The notes under the pieces are model-generated. The model made no database searches and was not told the origin of the DNA. It was given only the letters and a program-made list of their open reading frames with translations. 7,170 nt of DNA, taken from positions 1-7,170 of the forward strand of contig NZ_CALIBH010000018.1 in NCBI RefSeq assembly GCF_938045775.1. The letters run 5' to 3'. The DNA is from an uncultured Campylobacter sp. (lineage in GTDB: Bacteria; Campylobacterota; Campylobacteria; Campylobacterales; Campylobacteraceae). Shown in pieces: positions 1 to 5,888 of the stretch (position 1 is its first letter; each line of letters starts with the position of its first letter). Position numbers and translations under genes: made by a program.

Positions 1-3000
1 TAATTGCCGCTTTGATAAATTTTAGGGTTATAGCTTAGACTTACCCCTACATTTAACGTTGCGTGCATATTGGCTGCGTTAGGAGCTATAAGGCTGCCGC
101 TTCCTTGCTTGTTTATCAGATGAATCTCGCTGCTTGGACTTAACGGACCGCTTACTCCGCTTATATAAGCGGTGATATTGCCGACGTTGCTTAGATCGGT
201 ATTGGCAGTAGGGTCGCTTAGGGTAAGTACGCTATCGCCTGCTCTAATAGAGTTAGGAAGAAAGAAGTTTAGCCTGTCAAAACCGCTAATATTTTTAGCG
301 CTTAAGGAATTTACTACAGCAGGAGAGCTATTGCTAGCTCCTATGTTAAGGGTGTTACCTCCACCGCTTGCGCTTATTACGCCTACATTGTGACCGCTGA
401 TAAAATTTAACGTATTATTTGCGCCTGCTGCATGGATATTTCTACCGTTAAAATTCTTATCTTCCCCCGCTTTGCCTATATCTATGTTATTTCCGTTAAG
501 ACCGCCGGCACCAAGATACTTCTGCAGCTCATCCGCATCAAAGTCTCCATTTATGCTCTCGTTAGTCTTAATAAGCTTTTGAATATAAAGCTCCCGCTCA
601 TCCTCGCTTATATGCATACCGCCTATGTTTCTGCTAAAGGTATTGGCATCCTTTATGACATAGTTTTTATTTAGCTGAGTTACGTAGCCCTTGTCTTTAA
701 AGCGTGGATCATATCCGGTAAATTTACCGCCTCCGCTTTTATAGGCAAGTGTGTATTTCTTATTATCGCCATCTGGATAGCTTGCATTGTTTAAAGCGTT
801 AAATTCGCTTGCGGAATTCACAAATATATCGGTACCGCTTAGATCGGTATTGCCGGAGCCCGTCAAGCTTAAAGCTCTTTTAGCATTTGATGAAACGTCG
901 TTTTCAATCTCGCCAAGGGAGGCTAGGTTAAATTCCAATTTATTGAAATTTGCAAAATTCCCTGCATTTAGGCCATTGCCGGAGTTTGAAGATAGGATAT
1001 TTAGGCTATTGCCCGAATTGCTAGCGTTTGCACTAGATACGCCGTATATCGTGCCTGCTACGCTGCCGCTTCTGAAATTTACTACGTTGTTGCTGCCGCT
1101 AACGGCTTCCGCTGCGTAGACGTTGCCGGCGATCTGCGTGTTGCCGTTTAAATTTACAGTGTTGGAGGAAGCAGCGCCGCTAGCCTTTCCACCATATACG
1201 CTTCCGCCTACGTTTACCGAGTTAAGAGTTATGGTGTTGGAAATCGTGCTGTTTCCCTTGCCGCCTACCGCCATTGCTCCTACGCTGCCGTTGTTTATAG
1301 TTACGATATTGGATTTAGCTTCCCCGTTGCTAGTATTGCCGCCGTAAATGCTATTGTGGATTATCGTAGCATTCGTAGTTACGCTATTATCGTGGACGTT
1401 CCCGCCTCCGCTACTGCTATGAGTGATGCCCGCATTTACGTACCCCACGTCTATTCCGCTTGCTTCGAAAGTTACGTGGTTATTATAAATTTCTTGCGAG
1501 GTAGCGGAATTTGAGTATCCTCCGTCGATCTCACCTATGTTGCTTCCGCCCTTGATCTTGGCGTAGTTATCGTGGATGCTATTGCTTCCGTCCGTAGCGT
1601 CGTCTCTGCCCGAGCTTATGTTTTTGCCGCCTAGATTGCCTGCATTCTCCTTTACTATTACGGTGTTTCCTTTATTGCCGAATAGCTCAGTAGCGCCCGC
1701 AGCCTTGTTAGAATTTTGATTTTGCATTAGCTCGCTTTGATCGAAGTTGGGGTCTATCCAAGAGCGAGTTAGCGTGCCCTTTTGCATGATTAAATTCTTG
1801 CTGTTTTCGACCTCGATCGTAGTGCCGGTGATTTGATAGTGGTCTTTGTCGGTAATCGTATAAATTTGATTATCTTGCACGATTTGTGCGGCTCTAGTAA
1901 TCGTGCCGCCGCCTGAATTATGTATCAGATAGTACTTTCCTTCGCCAAGATCTGATTTTATACCCTCTATCTTTGTATCGTTTAAATTCGTATTGCCGCC
2001 AGTGGTTAGAGTAAGTGGCGCATCGGCTTCGGTAGTAGAATATAGATCGTGAAAATTTATAGAGCCGAAATTTTTAATGTCTTTAGCTTTTTTAATGCCG
2101 CCGCCGACCCAATTTTCGATATGCAACGTATTAGTTTTATCTGAATTCTTATTGCTGCCGTAGATTGTACCGCTTATCGTGCCGCCTCTAAAATTTACGT
2201 TGCTATTCTCGACGCTGCCGCTTGTAGCGTAGCCCGCAAAGACGTCTCCTGCTATCGTCGTTCTTTCTTTATTGATATAAACGACTGCGTTTTTGACGCT
2301 TCCCGCACGTGCGCCATAGACATTGCCTCCGATGTGTACGCCTTTGTTGGAGTCTAACGCTCCTAGAGTAACTCTATCGCCATCCGATTCGCCTGCAATG
2401 CCGCTTGCTGCCGCGACATCACCTTTTACTGTACCTTTTATAAGATCAACTACGCTTCGCGAGCTTGAGGCGCCGCCCAAAGAGCCTGTGACGCTGCCTA
2501 CGATTGCATCGTCGTTGTTGATTTCTACGCGATTTGCGCTCATTACGCTAGTGCTATTTGCTTGACCGCCTACTACTTGGTAATTTTGCGCTTTTAGCTT
2601 TGCGCTTATGGATACGGAGTTTGCGCTAGAGTTTCCGCTTCCGCCCGCTGCGCCCCAAATTCTACCACTACCGCTTAAAGTAATAGTGCTTGTGCCGCCG
2701 TAATAAGGTGCCGTTATATTGACGCTATTAGAGTTACTTTGCCCCGTGGAGGATTGAGCGCCGAATATATCAAAGCTTCCTCTAAATGTGCCGCTTTTGA
2801 TAGTTATTCTATTTGATACGGCATTACCGCCACCGCTTACTATACCGCCTACGATTACATTTTTAACGGAGCTGTTGCCAATAGTGCCTCCGTCGATCGT
2901 TACGGCGTTAGAGGAGGCTTTTTTGTCCGCTCCGCTTCTGCCGCCGATGATATTGTAATGTCTGCTTGCATTACCGCCGAAGTTATCGGCATTTCCCGTA

Positions 3001-3503
3001 ATTTCGGCGCCGTATTTTACAAAAACCTGATTCCGCGTCGCTTCGCCTTCGTTGCCTGTTTTAGACGCCGCTATGCCTTGCCCGCCCACGACCAAATTTA
3101 CCTTAGAGCCGTTTTCCAAGCTCACGTAATTATCAGATACACCCTTGGCCTCGGCGCCTATTGCGATACCCACGTAAGCGTTTGCGCCTCTAATCGTAAG
3201 TCTATTGTTGGAGGCGGAGTTTAACTCGGTAAAGCCCGCAATCCCGTCGCCGCTTCCTCCGCCGTAAATCACGCTGCCAGAGTAGTCCGTCCCGCCGCTT
3301 GGAACACCCGTAATCGTCGTAATATTGCCATTTGGGCTGGTGCTTCCGCTGCCGCTAGTATTGCCGCTAAATCCTGCCGAATATAGATTATTGTGGGTGT
3401 GGATAAGCGGCGGATTAGAATCTGCGTTACAAAGCGCTTGTGCGGGCGCTAGTGCGAGCACCGCTGCGAGGCTAAGCATAGAGGAGCAGATGGATTTTTT
3501 CAT
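1..3503 (-). CDS. Giant secreted beta-helical repeat protein, probable autotransporter adhesin (N-terminal 1167 residues; 3' end outside window)
   Basis: The frame is open from the ATG at 3503-3501 to the window edge: 1167 full codons with no stop, and residue counts match coordinates throughout. An AAAGGA ribosome site (3511-3516) lies 7 bases before the ATG. Residues 1-23 form a Sec signal peptide (MKKS start, hydrophobic core, AQA at 21-23). The rest is Gly/Asn/Ser/Thr/Val-rich and almost free of Cys (C6 and C25 only). It carries about 15 copies of a rung of the form N-x-V-x-I ... I-x-G-x-V-Y-G-G (e.g. 78-83, 216-221, 394-400, 446-450, 718-723, 768-774), as expected for a right-handed beta-helix passenger. 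Three copies of a longer module occur at 458-575, 832-976 and from 1050 to the edge. Such proteins are usually type V autotransporters acting at the cell surface in adhesion or autoaggregation. That class is inferred, because the barrel is not visible. A cell-surface or secreted filamentous protein using another export route is the alternative. Confidence 0.85.
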   Translation of the reverse strand, partial: MKKSICSSMLSLAAVLALAPAQALCNADSNPPLIHTHNNLYSAGFSGNTSGSGSTSPNGNITTITGVPSGGTDYSGSVIYGGGSGDGIAGFTELNSASNNRLTIRGANAYVGIAIGAEAKGVSDNYVSLENGSKVNLVVGGQGIAASKTGNEGEATRNQVFVKYGAEITGNADNFGGNASRHYNIIGGRSGADKKASSNAVTIDGGTIGNSSVKNVIVGGIVSGGGNAVSNRITIKSGTFRGSFDIFGAQSSTGQSNSNSVNITAPYYGGTSTITLSGSGRIWGAAGGSGNSSANSVSISAKLKAQNYQVVGGQANSTSVMSANRVEINNDDAIVGSVTGSLGGASSSRSVVDLIKGTVKGDVAAASGIAGESDGDRVTLGALDSNKGVHIGGNVYGARAGSVKNAVVYINKERTTIAGDVFAGYATSGSVENSNVNFRGGTISGTIYGSNKNSDKTNTLHIENWVGGGIKKAKDIKNFGSINFHDLYSTTEADAPLTLTTGGNTNLNDTKIEGIKSDLGEGKYYLIHNSGGGTITRAAQIVQDNQIYTITDKDHYQITGTTIEVENSKNLIMQKGTLTRSWIDPNFDQSELMQNQNSNKAAGATELFGNKGNTVIVKENAGNLGGKNISSGRDDATDGSNSIHDNYAKIKGGSNIGEIDGGYSNSATSQEIYNNHVTFEASGIDVGYVNAGITHSSSGGGNVHDNSVTTNATIIHNSIYGGNTSNGEAKSNIVTINNGSVGAMAVGGKGNSTISNTITLNSVNVGGSVYGGKASGAASSNTVNLNGNTQIAGNVYAAEAVSGSNNVVNFRSGSVAGTIYGVSSANASNSGNSLNILSSNSGNGLNAGNFANFNKLEFNLASLGEIENDVSSNAKRALSLTGSGNTDLSGTDIFVNSASEFNALNNASYPDGDNKKYTLAYKSGGGKFTGYDPRFKDKGYVTQLNKNYVIKDANTFSRNIGGMHISEDERELYIQKLIKTNESINGDFDADELQKYLGAGGLNGNNIDIGKAGEDKNFNGRNIHAAGANNTLNFISGHNVGVISASGGGNTLNIGASNSSPAVVNSLSAKNISGFDRLNFFLPNSIRAGDSVLTLSDPTANTDLSNVGNITAYISGVSGPLSPSSEIHLINKQGSGSLIAPNAANMHATLNVGVSLSYNPKIYQSGN
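3..356 (-). repeat. Passenger module, copy 3 (residues 1050-1167, cut by window edge)
   Basis: This is the third, more diverged copy. It holds N-T-L-N-I (1050-1054), F-x-x-L-x-F (1075-1080), an L-T-L ... A-N-T-D-L segment (1093-1104) and IHLINKQGSG (1127-1136). It follows copy 2 after only about 75 residues of rung-type sequence, against about 255 between copies 1 and 2. The end of the module is beyond the window, so whether the beta-barrel follows directly is not visible. Confidence 0.6.
576..1010 (-). repeat. Passenger module, copy 2 (residues 832-976)
   Basis: This is the second copy of the module. It holds N-S-L-N-I (832-836), F-x-x-L-x-F (853-858), LSLTGSGNTDL (878-888), YTLAYKSGGG (917-926) and LYIQK (972-976). 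The preceding rungs also match those before copy 1: GTIYG is at 445-449 and 817-821, and N-F-R is at 437-439 and 809-811. The spacing between equivalent residues stays at about 371-374 residues until an insertion after residue 895. This indicates a segmental duplication rather than chance similarity of low-complexity sequence. Confidence 0.7.
1779..2132 (-). repeat. Passenger module, copy 1 (residues 458-575)
   Basis: This is the first copy of a recurring module within the large repeat protein. In order it holds N-T-L-H-I (458-462), an F-x-x-I-x-F strand (479-484), LTLTTGGNTNL (497-507), YYLIHNSGGG (524-533), a second short Tyr-rich strand segment (about 547-558) and LIMQK (571-575). Copies 2 and 3 keep the same landmarks in the same order. 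The module lies between stretches of short beta-helix rungs. Its function is unknown. By position it could be a cap or junction domain that splits the helix into sections. Confidence 0.7.
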
Positions 3504-3535
3504 ATATTGATCCTTTGAAATTCGTAAAGTTTGCG

Positions 3536-3564
3536 ATTATACATAAAAATAGATCAGTTTGCAA
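3536..3564 (-). promoter_or_regulatory. Sigma70-type promoter of the large repeat protein
   Basis: Read on the minus strand, TTGCAA (3559-3564) is followed after exactly 17 bases by a perfect TATAAT (3536-3541). A T-rich stretch lies just before the -10 box, as is usual in Campylobacter promoters. Transcription would begin near 3528-3530, giving a leader of about 25 bases that contains the AAAGGA ribosome site. This is the clearest promoter in the window and implies that the gene is transcribed independently of the binding-protein genes. Confidence 0.7.
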
Positions 3565-3678
3565 TATGAAATTTTAAAGAAGCGCTGGTTAGTCTTTGAC
3601 AGAGGGGGCTGCATTTGTAATTTTAAGTAGTAAAAAAATTCACTCTTTGTGCAGAATAAATTCTTGACTGTAAAATTT

Positions 3679-3699
3679 ACCCCTTTTTAGAGGGGGGGT
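3679..3699. repeat. C4 / G7 inverted repeat with poly-G tract
   Basis: ACCCC (3679-3683) and GGGGT (3695-3699) can pair, as can the overlapping CCCCT with AGGGG. The right arm is a run of seven G (3692-3698). Runs of G of about this length or longer are the classic slippage sites for phase variation in Campylobacter. This one is non-coding and lies about 130 bp upstream of the -35 box of the large repeat protein, so an effect on expression is only a possibility. It could instead be a weak hairpin. Confidence 0.35.
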
Positions 3700-3809
3700 A
3701 TTTTGAGCGGATTGCAAGAGGTAAAAAAATCCTAGTAAAGAGATTCTGAGTAAAATTTGAAATAATGAAAATCTGAGCTAAATTAATTCTGGCAATTTCA
3801 AGCTGCGGT

Positions 3810-4069
3810 AAAATTTATGCAGGATAAATTTCAAACGAAAATCAAAATTCGCTCCGTAGTACCTCAAAACTCAGTAGAATTTATGCAAGATAAATTTTAA
3901 GCGAGCGGAATTTTATATAAGTGCCGTTTCGCCCGCGAAAAAGCTTTTTTGAAAAATTTAAACAAGCAAAATTACGCGATAAATTTTATGTGATCCATGC
4001 TACAAGAGCTAAAGCATAGCAAGCAGGAGATAGAATTTACGCGATAAATCTTGCGTGATAAATTTTAAG
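3810..4069. repeat. Degenerate repeat family with core AATTTA-(T/C)GC-n-GATAAATTT
   Basis: Related units occur at 3810-3834, 3876-3900, 3968-3988, 4032-4049 and 4053-4069. The first two are the most alike: AAATTTA and TAAATTT, or AATTTA and TAAATT, arranged as inverted arms around a 7-base spacer. Units 3 and 4 share ACGCGATAAAT. A related string (GCGATAGATAAATTTTATG) also occurs at 6836-6854. They may be a dispersed intergenic repeat, protein-binding sites, or simply the low-complexity AAATTT vocabulary of this genome. Confidence 0.45.
3927..3949. repeat. Adjacent short palindromes, possible weak bidirectional terminator
   Basis: TTTCGC-CC-GCGAAA (3927-3940) overlaps AAAAAGCTTTTT (3938-3949). 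On the plus strand the first stem is followed by AAGCTTTTTT, which resembles a short intrinsic terminator, but no plus-strand gene leads into it. On the minus strand no U-run follows the stem. It could help end transcription from the binding-protein genes about 135 bp upstream, but the evidence is thin. Confidence 0.25.
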
Positions 4070-4083
4070 ATAAGCCGCAAATC

Positions 4084-4887
4084 CTACAAGAAGCTGTAAA
4101 TTCCATCTAGCAAGAAATATCTTTTATCCGCAGCGCCGTGATAAAATGGATTAAAAGTCCCTTCGTACGCCTTTTCAAAAAAACCTTCTTTGCTTAGCTT
4201 TATAAGCTCTGCATTGACGAAATCCAGTAGCTCTTTATTGCCTTTCTGAACGCCAATACCCATAAAATCGGGCTTGCCTAGAGTTTTAAGCGGTACTTCT
4301 ACCTCGCTATCGACTACCGGATATGCCATTGCGATTAGATTATCGGTCGCGTAGGCGTCCACGTCGCCGTCTTTTAGCATGCGGTAGCACTCCCTGGCAA
4401 TCTTGCAAAATGTAAAATTTCCAAAGCCTTCTTGTTTAAAAAATGCCTCGCCTGTACCGCCGCTTTCGAGCAAAATTCTTTTCTCTCGCAGATCGGCTAA
4501 GGATTTTATTCTATCGGCCTTGCGGGTTAAAACTCCAAGATTTACCGAAAAATACGGTGTTGAAAAATCGATCTGCTGCGCGCGTTCAGGCGTAATGGTA
4601 ATCGTAGCGATGACGATATCTACGCGGTTGTTTACTAGTGCTGGAATTCTATCCTCGACCTTCATCGGTACAAGCTCGATTCTGCCGCCTTTTTCGCCGA
4701 AAAGATCATTTGCTATGGCCTGCGCCATCGTAACTTCAAAGCCCTCGAAAGTTCCATCGTTTAGCTCGCTAAAAGGAGGCTGTCCGTCGTAAACGCCGAT
4801 GCGAACGACGCCTTTTGATCTGATCTGTTCCAAACTATCGGCGAAAGCAACGATAAATGGTAGCAACATTGCAAGAAGCAATTTCAT
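4084..4887 (-). CDS. Periplasmic substrate-binding protein of an amino-acid-type ABC transporter, paralogue 1 (267 aa)
   Basis: This protein is expected to capture a small polar solute, probably an amino acid, in the periplasm and hand it to an ABC permease. The start is fixed by AAGGA (4894-4898) 6 bases before the ATG and by a Sec signal peptide whose cleavage is likely at AFA16/D17. No lipobox is present, so it should be soluble, unlike lipoprotein CjaA. The family-3 solute-binding fold (PF00497 type) is recognisable: SLEQIR-x-KGVVRIGV (18-32), D34 and F39, FEGFEV (47-52), ATITITPER (94-102), IDFSTPYF (106-113) and D182. By analogy with GlnH, D34, T97, R102 and D182 would contact the ligand's amino and carboxyl groups. 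C161 and C167 are conserved in all three paralogues. The ligand is unassigned; CjaA-like (cystine/cysteine) or PEB1-like (acidic) substrates are both possible. It is the last gene of the trio, 100 bp after paralogue 2. Confidence 0.9.
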   Translation of the reverse strand: MKLLLAMLLPFIVAFADSLEQIRSKGVVRIGVYDGQPPFSELNDGTFEGFEVTMAQAIANDLFGEKGGRIELVPMKVEDRIPALVNNRVDIVIATITITPERAQQIDFSTPYFSVNLGVLTRKADRIKSLADLREKRILLESGGTGEAFFKQEGFGNFTFCKIARECYRMLKDGDVDAYATDNLIAMAYPVVDSEVEVPLKTLGKPDFMGIGVQKGNKELLDFVNAELIKLSKEGFFEKAYEGTFNPFYHGAADKRYFLLDGIYSFL

Positions 4888-4912
4888 GGCAAATCCTTAA
4901 ATTTAATCTCTC

Positions 4913-4936
4913 TTCCGCCTTCAAACGAAGCGGGAA
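4913..4936 (-). promoter_or_regulatory. Leader hairpin and possible -10 element of paralogue 1
   Basis: Ten-base arms (4913-4922 and 4927-4936) pair at 8 of 10 positions around an AAAC loop (plus-strand reading), with the inner 4 pairs perfect. Just upstream in the minus direction is TAAAAT (4937-4942), a possible -10 box, but no good -35 partner is seen. If that promoter is real, the hairpin would sit at the very 5' end of the transcript, about 25 bases before the start codon, where it could stabilise the mRNA. The element was judged by eye only. Confidence 0.3.
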
Positions 4937-4987
4937 ATTTTATTTACTAAAATTCTAAAAGCCGGACTCAAAATTTAAAGCAAGCTC

Positions 4988-5794
4988 TTAGAGCATATTA
5001 TAAATTCCATCTAGCAGAAAATATTTCTTATCTGCCGTACCGCGATAGAATGGATCAAAGCTCTGCTCGTAGGCCTTTTTGAAAAAGCCCTCTTTGCTTA
5101 GCTTGATGAGCTCTGCATTGACGAAATCAAGTAGTTCTTTGTTGTCTTTCTGCACGCCGATGCCGATGAAATCGCTAGGGCCTAGGTTTTTAAACGGCAC
5201 TTCCAAAGTATCATCGATGACGGAATATGCAAGCACGATGAGATTGTCGTTTATATAGCCGTCCGCATCGCCATTTCGAATCATTTCGTAGCATTCCTTA
5301 GCCGAAGCGCAATGGCCTAAATTTTTAAATCCCTTGGTTTTGAAAAATTTCTCGGCTACCGTCGCGTCGCCTTCGAATACGATCTTTTTATCATGAAGCT
5401 GCGCGATATCGGTAAAAGCGTCGGCTTTGCGCGTTAATACGCCCAAATTTACGGAGAGGTAGGGGAGGGAGAAATCGATCTTTCTTTTTCGTTCGTTGGT
5501 GATGCTAAATAGACCGATCACCAAATCAAGCTTATTTGCCTCTAAAAATGGAATCCTATCATTTACGCTTAGTGGAATGAACTCGATTTTGCCCTCTTTT
5601 TTGCCAAAAATTTCTTTAGCGATCGCGTTTGCAAGATCGATTTCAAATCCTTCAAATTTGCCGCCATTTGACTCGCAAAGCGGCGGATGGGCGTCGCGCA
5701 CTCCGATGCGAATGACGCCGTTTTGTCTGATTTGATCTAGGCTATCGGCAAAAAGCGCCGCACAAAATAGAGCCGCTATAAAAAGTAGTTTCAT
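4988..5794 (-). CDS. Periplasmic substrate-binding protein, paralogue 2, with divergent ligand pocket (268 aa)
   Basis: Same family and length as its neighbours. AAGGA (5801-5805) lies 6 bases before the ATG. The signal peptide ends near LFA16/D17; C11 within it is not in a lipobox. D34, R102 and D183 of the expected ligand site are present, and so is the C162/C168 pair. The pocket differs from the other two: F39 is replaced by Leu and the next residue is C40, and the ATITIT segment reads GLFSIT (94-99), so one Thr becomes Leu and the Thr equivalent to GlnH T70 becomes Ser97. N100 replaces Pro or Gln. The substrate or affinity may therefore differ. Its last 60 or so residues are about 80% identical to paralogue 1 by eye, much more than the rest. 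It lies 94 bp after paralogue 3 and has a likely -10 element of its own (5821-5829). Confidence 0.9.
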   Translation of the reverse strand: MKLLFIAALFCAALFADSLDQIRQNGVIRIGVRDAHPPLCESNGGKFEGFEIDLANAIAKEIFGKKEGKIEFIPLSVNDRIPFLEANKLDLVIGLFSITNERKRKIDFSLPYLSVNLGVLTRKADAFTDIAQLHDKKIVFEGDATVAEKFFKTKGFKNLGHCASAKECYEMIRNGDADGYINDNLIVLAYSVIDDTLEVPFKNLGPSDFIGIGVQKDNKELLDFVNAELIKLSKEGFFKKAYEQSFDPFYRGTADKKYFLLDGIYNML

Positions 5795-5820
5795 TTTATG
5801 TCCTTAAAATGGGATTTCGC

Positions 5821-5829
5821 ATATTATCC
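5821..5829 (-). promoter_or_regulatory. Probable -10 element of paralogue 2 (GGATAATAT)
   Basis: On the minus strand GGATAATAT ends 26 bases before the ATG, including the one-mismatch -10 hexamer GATAAT. The same nine bases occur at 6722-6730, nearly the same distance before paralogue 3. Conservation of this string in otherwise different leaders supports a promoter. No convincing -35 box is present, which is common in Campylobacter sigma70 promoters. Confidence 0.4.
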
Positions 5830-5845
5830 GCTTATCATAAATGAC

Positions 5846-5872
5846 GTTTTAGTCGAAGCCGTTAGATAAAAC
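5846..5872. repeat. Inverted repeat GTTTTA/TAAAAC between paralogues 3 and 2
   Basis: Perfect 6-base arms (5846-5851 and 5867-5872) flank 15 bases. No U-run follows in the minus direction, so it is a poor intrinsic terminator. It lies in the expected -35 region of the possible paralogue 2 promoter and might be an operator or a weak transcription-attenuating stem. Confidence 0.25.
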
Positions 5873-5888
5873 ACTGCTAAATTTCGTC

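Larger units (their letters stand above)
3504..4083. other. 580-bp non-coding, AT-rich region between the binding-protein genes and the repeat-protein gene
   Basis: No credible gene was found on either strand. It holds the promoter of the large repeat protein at the low-coordinate end, a G7 run with a nearby C-rich complement (3679-3699), a family of AATTTA/TAAATT inverted-repeat units (3810-4069) and short palindromes at 3927-3949. The longest repeat-derived reading frame noted by eye (3817-3900, plus strand, 27 codons) begins and ends within copies of the repeat and has no good ribosome site, so it is not called. No clear U-tailed terminator for the upstream binding-protein gene is visible. 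Confidence 0.6.

Noticed and set aside
172..3510. Several plus-strand reading frames of 60-110 codons across the large repeat gene
   Set aside because: They lie antisense to an uninterrupted 1167-codon frame with a signal peptide and clear repeats. Their composition mirrors the Gly/Asn-rich sense protein, and none has a good ribosome site.
3817..3900. 27-codon plus-strand frame beginning and ending with the peptide MQDKF
   Set aside because: Its ends are simply two copies of the intergenic repeat. It has no ribosome site, so the matching ends do not indicate a peptide gene.
4403..4792. 129-codon plus-strand frame opposite paralogue 1, and similar frames opposite paralogues 2 and 3
   Set aside because: They are antisense shadows. 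They recur at the same place in each paralogue because the sense codons are conserved, not because of a second gene.
4988..5794. Lipoprotein assignment for paralogues 2 and 3 because of cysteines in their signal peptides
   Set aside because: Cys11 of paralogue 2 is preceded by Leu-Phe and Cys12 of paralogue 3 by Thr-Leu, so neither fits a lipobox. Both have a good Ala-x-Ala-like signal peptidase I site further on.
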